The translations under genes were made by a program, and so were the position numbers. Positions 1-8,553 of a stretch of DNA of 64,000 bases are shown in pieces. Location: contig NZ_KB899255.1 in NCBI RefSeq assembly GCF_000378105.1, positions 62,001-126,000 of the forward strand, in the 5' to 3' direction. A model generated the notes under the pieces. The model saw only the letters and a program-made list of their open reading frames with translations. It was not told where the DNA came from and did not search any database. How positions within the stretch are numbered: position 1 is the stretch's first letter; each line of letters begins with the position of its first letter. Source of the stretch: Rubritalea marina DSM 17716 (GTDB lineage: Bacteria > Verrucomicrobiota > Verrucomicrobiia > Verrucomicrobiales > Akkermansiaceae).

Positions 1-3000
1 CTTGGCATTGGCAAGCTCGAAGGCGTGCGGCAGGGTGCCGCGCATGAGTGAGGATTTACCACAGCCAGAGACACCAGTGATGGTGGTGAAGCGTCCGATC
101 GGGATGCGCACGTCGATGTCCTTGAGGTTGTTGTAGCTACACTTGCTAAGCTTGAGCCAGGCGTCTTTGTCGCCGACCTTTGGTAGAGCACGTCGCTTGC
201 CGCGCAGCGGGTGCTGGAGCGGGCTGGCGATCGCCTCGAGTGTGGGTGACTCTGGGAAGCTATTGGTCGCGCTGGTCTGGGTGCTCTCAGCACCGGGCAG
301 GTTTGCCACGATGGTGCCTCCATTGACGCCGGCGCCGGGGCCGAGGTCGATGAGCTGGTCGGCGCGCTCGATGGTTTCCTCGTCGTGCTCGACGATGAGC
401 AGGGAATTGCCACGTGAGCGCAGGGTCTCGAGGGTGTCGAGCAACTTGACGTTGTCGCGCGGGTGGAGACCGATGGTGGGCTCATCCAGCACGTAGAGCA
501 CGCCGGTGAGGTTCGAGCCAAGCTGGGCGGCGAGGCGGATGCGCTGGGATTCACCACCAGAGAGAGTGTCGGCGGAACGGTCGAGGGAGAGGTAGTTGAG
601 GCCGACTTGTTCGAGGAAGTGCAGGCGCTGCACAATCTCTGGCAGGATGTCGCGGGCGATGATGCCATCGCGGCCTTCAAATTTCCAACCAGAGAGGAGC
701 TCGGCAGCTTCTGTTACTGGGAGTTTGCTGACGTGGGCGATGTTGTGGTCGTGGAGGAAGACGAAGCGAGCATCGCGGTTGATGCGGTCGCCTTGGCAGT
801 CTGGGCAGACTTGCATTTCGCTATCTTCATCATTGGCTGAATGTTGGATTTCCTCGGCAATCTCCGCTTCGGCGGCGGAGTTGAATTCGTTGTCCTTGCC
901 GCGCTTTTTCTTACGTTTCTTCGGCGCGCTGGTGGCAATCATGCCGAAGCCGCGGCAGCTGGGGCACCACCCGCGAGCGGAGTTGAAGGAGAAGTGGTGT
1001 GGATCGAGCTCGGGGAACGAGCGCCCTGTAACGGGTGAAACTCTAGCGGTTGAGTAGGTTTCTAGGGCCCAATCGCCAGCTGCGCCCTCGACTGCTGTGC
1101 CGCACTGGCCTTTGCCCAAGCGCAGGGCTTGGTCGAGCTGCTCGTCGTCCGGCAACACCCCATCGCTGATGACGGCAAAAATATCGTGTTCTTTGTAGCG
1201 TGCGAGCGCCTGGAAGTCGGCGGTGGCGGTGAGTGTGCCATCGACTAATAATTGTTCGATGCCCTTGCGACCGGCGGCCTCGGCGACGTCGGTGTGGAAG
1301 CCTTTGCGGCCGCGAATCAATGGGGCGAGTAGGAGCCTGCGTTGCTTCGGCTTATGGCTTTCCTTGAGTTGCTCAAGAATGGCGTCGGAGGTCTGTGAGA
1401 CCACGGGCTCGCCGGAGTCTGGGCAGTATTGGGTGCCAAGCTTGGCGTAGAGTAGGCGGAGGAAGTGGAAGATCTCGGTGACGGTGCCGACGGTGGATTT
1501 GCCGCCGCCGCGCGAGACCCGTTGCTCGATTGCCACTGTCGGTGGGAGGCCCTCGATCTTGTCGATCTCCGGTTTTTCGAGTTGTCCAGCGAACTGGCGA
1601 GCGTAGGGGGACATCGAGTCGAGGAAGCGACGCTGTCCTTCGGCAAAGATGATGTCGAAGGCTAGAGTGGATTTTCCTGAGCCTGAGAGGCCGGTTAGGA
1701 CGACCATGGAATCGCGAGGGATGGAGAGGTCGATGTCCTTCAGGTTGTGCTCGCGTGCTCCACTAATGACGATGTTGTTAGAATGTGTTGGAGCCACTTT
1801 ATAGCTTTCTTCGTCCTCTGCGACTTTGAGCGAAGTTTGGTTCAATCCGATGGCGTCCTCTTCTGCGAGTAGAGCCTTGGCAGTCTCGGTGTCGGATTTA
1901 AGGATTTGCTCAGGGGTGCCAGCGAAGGTGACTTGGCCGCCCTCTGAGCCCGCCTGTGGGCCCATTTCGATGAGGTGGTCGGCGTTGCGAATGACGTCGA
2001 GGTTGTGCTCGATCACCAAGAGAGAGTGGCCGGCATTGACGAGTGACTGGAACACGCCGAGAAGGCGTTCGATGTCGCGGAAGTGGAGTCCAGTGGTAGG
2101 TTCATCGAGGATGAGAAGCTTGCCCTGCGCTTCGACTTTACCGGTTTTGCTGAGCAGGCTGCAGAGTTTGATGCGCTGGGACTCACCACCTGATAGAGTA
2201 TTGAGTGGCTGGCCGAGTCTGAGGTAGCCAAGGCCCACGTGGACCAGTGGTTGGAGTGTGGTGAGGACCTTGTTACAGAGGTTTTTTTCCTTACCTTTCG
2301 GTGCGTCATCGGCGGGTTTGAAGAAGGCGATCGCCTCGTTGATGGTGAAGTTGAGCACATCGGCGATCGATTTACCGCGCAGCTTGTAGTTGAGAGCGGC
2401 GTTGTGGTAGCGCTTGCCATCGCATTCTGGACAGGTGATGAAGAGGTCGCTCAGGAATTGCATCTCGACTTTTTCAAAGCCATTACCCCAGCAGCGGTTA
2501 CAGCGTCCCTCGCCGGAGTTGAAGGAAAAGTATCCGGCTTTCTTGCCTGCGGCGTAGGCGTCCTCGCTGAGGGCGAAGAGCTCACGAATGGCATCGAAGG
2601 CGCCGGCGTAGACTGCCGGTGTGGAGCGCGGGGTCTTGGCTAGTGGGGATTGGTCGACGCGCTCGACACCGCTGATGTAGTCGGCGCCGGTGATTGATTT
2701 GATGAAGGCGGGGTCTTCGTCCTGCGGAATGAGGAAGGTTTTGAGTAAATTGCGGTAGATGACCTCATTGGCCATGGTGGATTTCCCTGAGCCTGAGACG
2801 CCGGTGAGGCAGGTGAAGCTGCCGATCGGGATCTTGATGTCTTGGTTAGAAATGTTGTGTTGGTGGGCACCTTTGATGATGAGGTGGCGCTTGGCCTTGC
2901 GGCGCTTCTTCGGCTGTTGGATTTTGCTAGAACCTGTGAGGTAGGGAAGGGTGCAGGACTCTGGGTTCTGTTTGAGGGTTTCCTCCGCTGCGGTTTGGGT

Positions 3001-4734
3001 CGCCGGGATCGGCCCTTGGTAGGAGATATTGCCACCGTGTTCGCCGGCTTCTGGCCCCATGTCGATGAGGTGGTCGGCGTGTTTCATGACTGCTTCTTCG
3101 TGCTCGACGACGACGACGGTGTTTCCTTTGTCGCGCAGCTGGTGCATGATTTTGACGAGGCGATGGATGTCGCGTGCGTGGAGGCCTACGGTGGGTTCAT
3201 CTAGGACGAAGAGCGTGTTGGTGAGAGCAGCGCCTAGGCAGGTGGTGAGGTTGACACGCTCGATTTCGCCGCCAGAGAGGGTGCGTGCTGGGCGGTCGAG
3301 CGTGAGGTAGGAAAGTCCTACGTCGCAGAGATAGCCGAGGCGGCTGGTGATCTCGCTCAGGGCGTGTTTGAGGGAGTTTGACTGCTCCAATAAGTGTGAA
3401 GTGTGGAGTGAGGAGTGCGAAGTTTTGAGCTCGTCGAACCATTCTTTTAGCTCGCCTAGGGTGAGTTGCCAGAGATCGGGGAGCGATTTGTCATTGATTT
3501 TGAAGCAAGATGCCTCGGGCTTGAGGCGGGTGCCATTGCAGCTCTGGCAAGTGGTGTAGGCGCGGTAGCGCGAGAGGAAGACACGCACGTGCATTTTGTA
3601 TGCCTTGCTTTCCATCCAGTCGAAGAAGCCTCGGACGCCGTACCATTTCCCTTGTTTCCAGAGCTTGTCGGCATTGCCTTTTTCGCCCTGCAGTACCCAG
3701 TCGCGGTCTTTTTGTGGCATGAGGTGCCAGGGTGTGTCGAGCGAGACGCTGCGCTCGTGCGCGGCGGTGATGAGGTCGCTTTTGCACTCGGCACCGCGCT
3801 CGCTTTCGAATGGTTTGATCACGCCTTCACGGATGGTGAGAGTCGGGTCTTGGATTGCCTTGTGCAGGTCGATGCCGATGACGCGACCAAAGCCACGGCA
3901 TTCCGGGCAGGCACCGAGTGGGGAATTGAATGAGAACAGCGAGCTGCTAGGAGCGGGAAGTGAGAACCCGGTCTCTGGATTGTCCCACTTGTTGGAAAAT
4001 TCTTTGATCTGCCCCTGATGGTGCTGCACCGAGCAATGGCCTTTGCCGAGGTGGAGCGCGGCCTCTAAGGCCTCGCTGAGGCGCTTTTGGTTGGAGGCGG
4101 TGACTTTGATGCGATCCTGGATAATGGTTGCTGAGGTGGCCCCCCAAGCACCGTCATCGGGGGCGTCGTCGGTTCGCATCACGGCTCCGTCGCGCAGGAG
4201 GCGGAGGTAGCCTTGTTGGTTGAGAAAGCTGGTGACCTCGGCGCTGGTTGCTTGTTCAGAGATCTGGATTGGGAAGAGAACGAGGATGTTTTCTCCTTCG
4301 CAATGCTCGAGCACCCAGCGGCTGATGGATTCTACGGTGTCGGGCTGGATTTGCTCGCCTGTCTCTGGGTCATAGGCGCTGGCGAGGAGTGGGTAGAGTG
4401 TCTTGAGAAAGTCGTTGAGCTCGGTCAGCGAGCCCACGGTCGAGCGCGTGGTGCGGATGCTATTCTTTTGCTCGATGGCGATTGCCGGCGGGATGTTGTC
4501 GATGTGGTCGACCACCGGCTTGTCCATGCGGTCGAGGAATTGGCGCACGTAGGGTGAGAAGGTCTCGACATAGCGGCGCTGCCCTTCGGCGTAGAGGGTG
4601 TGGAAGGCGAGGGAGGATTTGCCGGACCCTGAGGGGCCAGTGATCACGGTGAGCTGGTTGCTCGGGATTTTAAGGTCTAGGTTCTTGAGGTTGTGTTGCC
4701 GGGCCCCCTGGATGTTGATCGACGTTTTTTCCAC
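1..4734 (-). CDS. uvrA: Double-length excinuclease ABC subunit A (UvrA), C-terminus off window
   Basis: UvrA is the damage-recognition ATPase of nucleotide excision repair. One open frame of 1578 codons starts at GTG 4734 (VEKTSINIQGARQHNLKNL) and leaves the window still open; a standard UvrA has about 950 residues. Four Walker A motifs are visible, near residues 32 (GPSGSGKSS), 645 (GVSGSGKST), 1018 (GLSGSGKST) and 1553 (GVSGCGKSS). Three LSGGE signatures lie near 487, 848 and 1390; the fourth should be beyond the edge. Cys-pair (CPxC) zinc-finger elements occur in both halves. The second half restarts with VISGAREHNLKDIDLSIP, so this is a tandem fusion of two UvrA copies, an arrangement known from Chlamydia, where UvrA has about 1786 residues. 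An odd Ser/His-rich stretch sits at residues 438-450. Identity is certain; whether all four ATP sites work is unknown. Confidence 0.96.
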   Translation of the reverse strand, partial: MEKTSINIQGARQHNLKNLDLKIPSNQLTVITGPSGSGKSSLAFHTLYAEGQRRYVETFSPYVRQFLDRMDKPVVDHIDNIPPAIAIEQKNSIRTTRSTVGSLTELNDFLKTLYPLLASAYDPETGEQIQPDTVESISRWVLEHCEGENILVLFPIQISEQATSAEVTSFLNQQGYLRLLRDGAVMRTDDAPDDGAWGATSATIIQDRIKVTASNQKRLSEALEAALHLGKGHCSVQHHQGQIKEFSNKWDNPETGFSLPAPSSSLFSFNSPLGACPECRGFGRVIGIDLHKAIQDPTLTIREGVIKPFESERGAECKSDLITAAHERSVSLDTPWHLMPQKDRDWVLQGEKGNADKLWKQGKWYGVRGFFDWMESKAYKMHVRVFLSRYRAYTTCQSCNGTRLKPEASCFKINDKSLPDLWQLTLGELKEWFDELKTSHSSLHTSHLLEQSNSLKHALSEITSRLGYLCDVGLSYLTLDRPARTLSGGEIERVNLTTCLGAALTNTLFVLDEPTVGLHARDIHRLVKIMHQLRDKGNTVVVVEHEEAVMKHADHLIDMGPEAGEHGGNISYQGPIPATQTAAEETLKQNPESCTLPYLTGSSKIQQPKKRRKAKRHLIIKGAHQHNISNQDIKIPIGSFTCLTGVSGSGKSTMANEVIYRNLLKTFLIPQDEDPAFIKSITGADYISGVERVDQSPLAKTPRSTPAVYAGAFDAIRELFALSEDAYAAGKKAGYFSFNSGEGRCNRCWGNGFEKVEMQFLSDLFITCPECDGKRYHNAALNYKLRGKSIADVLNFTINEAIAFFKPADDAPKGKEKNLCNKVLTTLQPLVHVGLGYLRLGQPLNTLSGGESQRIKLCSLLSKTGKVEAQGKLLILDEPTTGLHFRDIERLLGVFQSLVNAGHSLLVIEHNLDVIRNADHLIEMGPQAGSEGGQVTFAGTPEQILKSDTETAKALLAEEDAIGLNQTSLKVAEDEESYKVAPTHSNNIVISGAREHNLKDIDLSIPRDSMVVLTGLSGSGKSTLAFDIIFAEGQRRFLDSMSPYARQFAGQLEKPEIDKIEGLPPTVAIEQRVSRGGGKSTVGTVTEIFHFLRLLYAKLGTQYCPDSGEPVVSQTSDAILEQLKESHKPKQRRLLLAPLIRGRKGFHTDVAEAAGRKGIEQLLVDGTLTATADFQALARYKEHDIFAVISDGVLPDDEQLDQALRLGKGQCGTAVEGAAGDWALETYSTARVSPVTGRSFPELDPHHFSFNSARGWCPSCRGFGMIATSAPKKRKKKRGKDNEFNSAAEAEIAEEIQHSANDEDSEMQVCPDCQGDRINRDARFVFLHDHNIAHVSKLPVTEAAELLSGWKFEGRDGIIARDILPEIVQRLHFLEQVGLNYLSLDRSADTLSGGESQRIRLAAQLGSNLTGVLYVLDEPTIGLHPRDNVKLLDTLETLRSRGNSLLIVEHDEETIERADQLIDLGPGAGVNGGTIVANLPGAESTQTSATNSFPESPTLEAIASPLQHPLRGKRRALPKVGDKDAWLKLSKCSYNNLKDIDVRIPIGRFTTITGVSGCGKSSLMRGTLPHAFELANAK

Positions 4735-5312
4735 GACGGAAGCTTAAGCGGGTATCATCTCAGTGTTAAGTTTTATGTGCGATGATTTTAAGGATATTCC
4801 TGAGAAGGTTTTCTTAAATGGGGAAGAGGCGCAAGACTGCTATATGGAATATCAAATCTAAAATTAAAAATACGTGCTGAGTTTTTGTTAGTGGAATTTT
4901 TTTTATCCCCAATTGAAGGTGTGAAGCAAAGTTGATCTTTAATGTTCAAATGACTATGTAATCCTAACACTGATAGGCATTGCAGCTTGCTTCATACTAA
5001 ATATTAAACCAATCATATTGCACGCGAAGCACAACATGTGGTATTGTGAATAATTTGTTTATGCTATATGGGCAAAACTACGTTGACCAATTCTACTGCT
5101 AATCATAGTATGGTGATGTCCCGAGGGGAATAAACGAAAACCGCCTGACGTTGCAGCGTCAGGCGGTTTTAAAACATGTTTGTTATCTTCTTGAGGACAT
5201 ATAGTCCCGTACTAGGAAGAAGTATAAATACTGTAAACAAGCATACTGTGTATATGTATGAATACAGTGGGCTTCATCCCGGGTCAATTAAATTAAACCT
5301 GAGAACATCTAC
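4735..5312. other. AT-rich intergenic region upstream of uvrA
   Basis: This stretch separates uvrA from a small gene at 5313. It is visibly richer in A+T than its surroundings, mainly from 4840 to 5130. It should hold the uvrA promoter on the minus strand, but no convincing -35/-10 pair stands out. One strong hairpin (5137-5170) is listed separately. Short frames exist on both strands, but none has convincing coding character. Confidence 0.5.
5137..5170. terminator. Strong bidirectional-looking intrinsic terminator
   Basis: A perfect 14-bp stem, aaaaccgcctgacg/cgtcaggcggtttt, closes a six-base loop. Both strands show four or more Ts after the stem, and the minus strand has the better T-rich tail (TTTTCGTTTATT). 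On the minus strand it could end read-through from the cls operon. No plus-strand gene clearly ends here. Confidence 0.7.
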
Positions 5313-5468
5313 ATGACAATTCAAGGAGATGGATACCCAGAAAATAGACCAGGATATAGGAAGGTATTCCGTAGATGGATTACCTGCCCTAAGACAGGTC
5401 GACGCATTTATCCTAAAGGTAAATGCTTTGTGTTTTGGGTTCCTGTAGAAGAAGATCCAAGATCGTAA
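5313..5468 (+). CDS. Small basic hypothetical protein (51 aa)
   Basis: The frame from ATG 5313 to TAA 5466-5468 encodes 51 residues beginning MTIQGDGYPENRPGYRKVF. It is rich in Arg, Lys and aromatic residues, has two cysteines, and contains RRWITCPKTGRRIYPKGK. The overall pattern (basic, FRxWI, then GRRIY) loosely recalls short uncharacterised proteins found in many bacteria; this is an impression, not a match. A U-tailed hairpin follows 30 bases after the stop, giving a compact single-gene unit. No Shine-Dalgarno is obvious. A 39-codon frame from ATG 5329, with AAGGAG close upstream, and a 68-codon antisense frame compete with it. The chosen frame has the most protein-like composition. Confidence 0.5.
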   Translation: MTIQGDGYPENRPGYRKVFRRWITCPKTGRRIYPKGKCFVFWVPVEEDPRS

Positions 5469-5497
5469 ACTAAGAGACATACTTCTTAATCACTCAA

Positions 5498-5528
5498 GTC
5501 ACTCGTGTACACAGCGAGTGGCTTTTTT
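5498..5528 (+). terminator. Intrinsic terminator of the 51-aa gene
   Basis: The stem gtcactcg/cgagtggc has one G-U pair and is followed directly by six Ts on the plus strand, 30 bases after the stop of the 51-codon gene. There is no T tract in the minus direction, so it serves the small plus-strand gene rather than cls. Confidence 0.75.
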
Positions 5529-5551
5529 ACTATCTACTCAGCCGCAGGTGG

Positions 5552-7021
5552 CTACAAATACGGAGAGAGGAGGCGAGCGGCGCCGTCGCGGAGCTTGACG
5601 AGGAGGGGGCGCTGGTAGAGCTGTTGGAGGGAGACCTCTTTGGAGCGCTCTAGCTTGGCCTCGGCAATCTTGAGGAGTTGGGTGGCGAGGGTGACGTCGT
5701 AGCATTCGAGGTTGTACTCGAAGTTGAGGCGCATGCTTCGGGCGTCCCAGTTGGTGGAGCCGATGAGTGACCAGATGCCATCGACGATCATGAGTTTGGT
5801 ATGGTCGAAGGGGGCGGGGCTGACGCGGATGTTGCAGCCTTTTTTGATGAGGTGGCTGAGCTGCGGGGTGGCTGCCCAGTCCATGATACGGATGTTATTT
5901 TCCTCTGGTAGGAGGATGTCGACTTGGACGCCGCGCATGGCGCAGACGGCGAGTGCATCGAGGATGGAGTCGGAGGGGAGGAAGTAGGGGGTGATGATGG
6001 TGACGCGCTTTTGGGCGACGGCGAGTGCGCCGAGGATGATTTCGACGATTTTATCGAGGTCTTCATCGGGGCCATCGGGGACTCCCCGGCTGAAGACGGA
6101 GCCTTTGCGTTCGAGTTTGGGGAACCAATCTTTGCCCTTGAGTGCTTCGTCGGTGGTGAAGCCCCAGTCGATGGCGAAGGCTTCTTGGAGCTCGGCGACG
6201 ACGGGGCCTTCTATTTTGAAGTGGAGGCAGGCTACCGGGAAGTCTGGATCGAGCTTGAGGCAATGGCCTTCGCGGATGTTGGTGCCTCCGGTGAAGCCGG
6301 TTGTGCCATCGACGACGAGGATTTTGCGGTGGTTTCGCAGGTTGGCAAAGACCATGGCAGCGGGATTGCGCGAGGGTAGGAATTCTGCGACGGTGACGCC
6401 AGCGGCGCGGAGGCGACTGACCATGCTGGGCTTGGAGTATCGCGCACCTACGCCGTCGATGAGGACGCGAACGATGATGCCGCGATCGTGGGCCTTTTTG
6501 AGGGCGGTGAGGAATTGTTCACCTGCGCGGTCACTGTCGAAGATGTAGCTATTGAGAGCCACGCTGACATTGGCCTCATCGATGGCGCGGATCATTTCGG
6601 GGTATGCTTCGTCGCCATTGATGAGGGGGGTGACTGCATTGCCAATGAAGAGAGATTTGCCCGTGAGCTTGGTGCCGAGCGAGACTAGGCCGGTGAAGTT
6701 TGCGTGATCGACTTGCGCTTGGTGGATGCGTTGGTGGTCTTGTGCATTGGGTTGGAGTTCACTATCGTGGTGCCAGCTGGTGGAGAGCCCGAGTGAGACC
6801 CCTTTGCGTTGGATGCGGTTGATCCCAAACATGAGGTAGGCGGCGGAGCCTAGGAAGGGGGAGAGCCAGGCGATGCCGATCCATGAGATGGAGGAAAGTG
6901 TCTCTTTTTTGCGCAAGAGCACGTGCACAGTGACCGCGCTAGCTCCTAGCACATGGATGCATGTGGCGAGGAATGGCCAGAGCGCTGCGAGTAATTGTTG
7001 GGCCTGGGTAACAATTTCCAA
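5552..7021 (-). CDS. cls: Cardiolipin synthase, phospholipase D superfamily
   Basis: This 489-residue protein condenses two phosphatidylglycerols, or closely related substrates, into cardiolipin at the inner membrane. Two hydrophobic segments near residues 10-65 form the PLD-N membrane anchor. Two HKD-type motifs follow: HRKILVVDG with a downstream GGTN, and HTKLMIVDG with GSTNWDARS. The order (two membrane helices, two PLD domains) and length match ClsA-type enzymes. It lies 66 bases downstream of the membrane hydrolase gene at 7088-8188 on the same strand, so the two may be cotranscribed. Confidence 0.93.
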   Translation of the reverse strand: MEIVTQAQQLLAALWPFLATCIHVLGASAVTVHVLLRKKETLSSISWIGIAWLSPFLGSAAYLMFGINRIQRKGVSLGLSTSWHHDSELQPNAQDHQRIHQAQVDHANFTGLVSLGTKLTGKSLFIGNAVTPLINGDEAYPEMIRAIDEANVSVALNSYIFDSDRAGEQFLTALKKAHDRGIIVRVLIDGVGARYSKPSMVSRLRAAGVTVAEFLPSRNPAAMVFANLRNHRKILVVDGTTGFTGGTNIREGHCLKLDPDFPVACLHFKIEGPVVAELQEAFAIDWGFTTDEALKGKDWFPKLERKGSVFSRGVPDGPDEDLDKIVEIILGALAVAQKRVTIITPYFLPSDSILDALAVCAMRGVQVDILLPEENNIRIMDWAATPQLSHLIKKGCNIRVSPAPFDHTKLMIVDGIWSLIGSTNWDARSMRLNFEYNLECYDVTLATQLLKIAEAKLERSKEVSLQQLYQRPLLVKLRDGAARLLSPYL

Positions 7022-7087
7022 AACTAAGTTCTAACATACACCTGAGACTTGTTGTTTGGCAAGGTGATACGCGCATTGACTCTGGGC

Positions 7088-8188
7088 TTATTGCTGGGTG
7101 TTGGGTGGTGGTAGTAATTCACTGGGACCCCAGGGCCACTGACCGCGCCGCCATAGGAGTTTATCGCCCATGATGCGGCGTTGGAGGCGGCCTACGGCGC
7201 GCTTGGGGTCGACACCGGAGCGTAGGTTGGCGCGTTGGCTGGTGATCTTCCCTTGATCGTCGAGGTTGAGTTTCCAGATGAAGGGGGGGAGTTTGACGGT
7301 GCCTTCGTCGTTGAGAATGCCTTCGAAGCGCATGTCGACGAAGTAGATGCTTTCGCTGTCGTTCTGGTCTTGGAACACACGCCAATAGCCTTTGCTGAAC
7401 CAGTCGAGGGTTTGGAAGCTTTTGTTTTCTAGGAACGGTTCGGCGAGCTTGTGTGGATTGCTGACGATTTCGACCTGGATCGGCTGGGTGTCGAAGTGGG
7501 ACCAATAGGCGATGGCGTAGGCGTCTTTTCCTTGGTACTCGACCTTGGCGAGCATGCGCCAGAGGATGATGTTGGTGAGAGTCGGGGAAACTTCTAACTT
7601 ATCAGCTTCGACCCCCTGAGCTTGGAGTGCCTCACGGAAGTGATGCTTTGCCATCGCCTGGCTGATAAAGCTGAGGGTGCTGTAGAAGCAAATCCAGATG
7701 GTGCTGGCCCAAACGATGCGGCTGCGCGCTAGGCTCTCACGTTTGAAGAAGAGGCAGAGGAGGCAACCTAGCAACATTGGGATGGTGAAAAAGAAGTCGA
7801 TGATCGACATGTTGCTGAAGGCGAAGCGATTGTCCGAAAAGGGCTCGAAGATCTGGGTGCCGTAGCTGGTGAAGCAATCGATGAGGACGTGGGTAAACCA
7901 TGCTAGCAATACGAATCCGGTAGTGCGTTTGAAGCTTACGCTTTTGTGGAGCTTGGCTAACAAGAGCCCAAAGAGCGGGCTCATGGTGAGCATGAGGAAG
8001 AGCGAGTGGGAGAGTCCGCGGTGGTTGCGCAGGCCCTCGATCGGGTCAAGCCACGGTGACATCAAGACGTCTAGGTCTGGCAGGGTGCCAAAGAAGAAGC
8101 CCCAGGCCATGCCTTTCCAGCCGATTTGGCGGCGCAGCACGAGCTCGCCACAGAGTGCACCTAGGGTCGCTTGAGTGATAGAATCCAC
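7088..8188 (-). CDS. Membrane-bound metal-dependent hydrolase, YdjM/DUF457 family
   Basis: The 366-residue protein starts MDSITQATLGALCGELVL and contains GTLPDLDVL and NHRGLSHS early on, the His/Asp pattern of the DUF457 (COG1988) family. About four or five hydrophobic segments lie in the first 180 residues. The C-terminal half is soluble and holds a long beta-rich region. The family is annotated as membrane-bound metal-dependent hydrolases, but its substrate is not established. It is immediately upstream of cls. Family assignment is firm; enzymatic role is not. Confidence 0.85.
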   Translation of the reverse strand: MDSITQATLGALCGELVLRRQIGWKGMAWGFFFGTLPDLDVLMSPWLDPIEGLRNHRGLSHSLFLMLTMSPLFGLLLAKLHKSVSFKRTTGFVLLAWFTHVLIDCFTSYGTQIFEPFSDNRFAFSNMSIIDFFFTIPMLLGCLLCLFFKRESLARSRIVWASTIWICFYSTLSFISQAMAKHHFREALQAQGVEADKLEVSPTLTNIILWRMLAKVEYQGKDAYAIAYWSHFDTQPIQVEIVSNPHKLAEPFLENKSFQTLDWFSKGYWRVFQDQNDSESIYFVDMRFEGILNDEGTVKLPPFIWKLNLDDQGKITSQRANLRSGVDPKRAVGRLQRRIMGDKLLWRRGQWPWGPSELLPPPNTQQ

Positions 8189-8322
8189 AGGTTCAGACTA
8201 TGCTTAGTATTTGGTGTTGTGGAAGAGGAAAATGCTATGGTGGATGGGCTGCGTTAGTTTTTGCGCGGGGATGCGTGGTGAATTGTGCTGACATCTTGGC
8301 GTGGATCTGAAAGCCTACAGGC

Positions 8323-8553
8323 ATGCCAGATGCTCAACCACAATCGAACGATCCCTTGCACGGGGTGACCTTGGAAATGATGCTCAATGAGCTGGTGGAT
8401 GCCTATGGCTGGGATGATATGGCGGCACGCATTCGCATCAATTGCTTTGCGAATGATCCGAGCGTGAAATCGAGCTTAAAGTTCTTGCGCAAGACGCCAT
8501 GGGCGCGTGCGAAGGTGGAGGCGCTATACCGCCACTACCGATCAATTTCCTGA
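8323..8553 (+). CDS. VF530 family small protein (DUF2132)
   Basis: This 76-residue protein contains [32 protein letters not shown] and [19 protein letters not shown]. These are the diagnostic conserved blocks of the VF530/DUF2132 family, named for a Vibrio fischeri structure with a DNA-binding-like fold. Cellular function is unknown. Its 3' end overlaps the 3' end of the convergent kinase-like gene by 12 bases. Confidence 0.92.
   Translation: MPDAQPQSNDPLHGVTLEMMLNELVDAYGWDDMAARIRINCFANDPSVKSSLKFLRKTPWARAKVEALYRHYRSIS

Noticed and set aside
4775-4861. A 28-codon plus-strand frame starting MCDDFKDIPEKVFLNGEEAQ, divergent from uvrA.
   Set aside because: The peptide looks protein-like but is very short, has no ribosome-binding site and no terminator nearby; possibly a gene remnant.
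4788-4970. A 60-codon minus-strand frame in the AT-rich gap.
   Set aside because: Asn/Ser/Leu-rich composition reflects AT-rich DNA; no motif or start signal.
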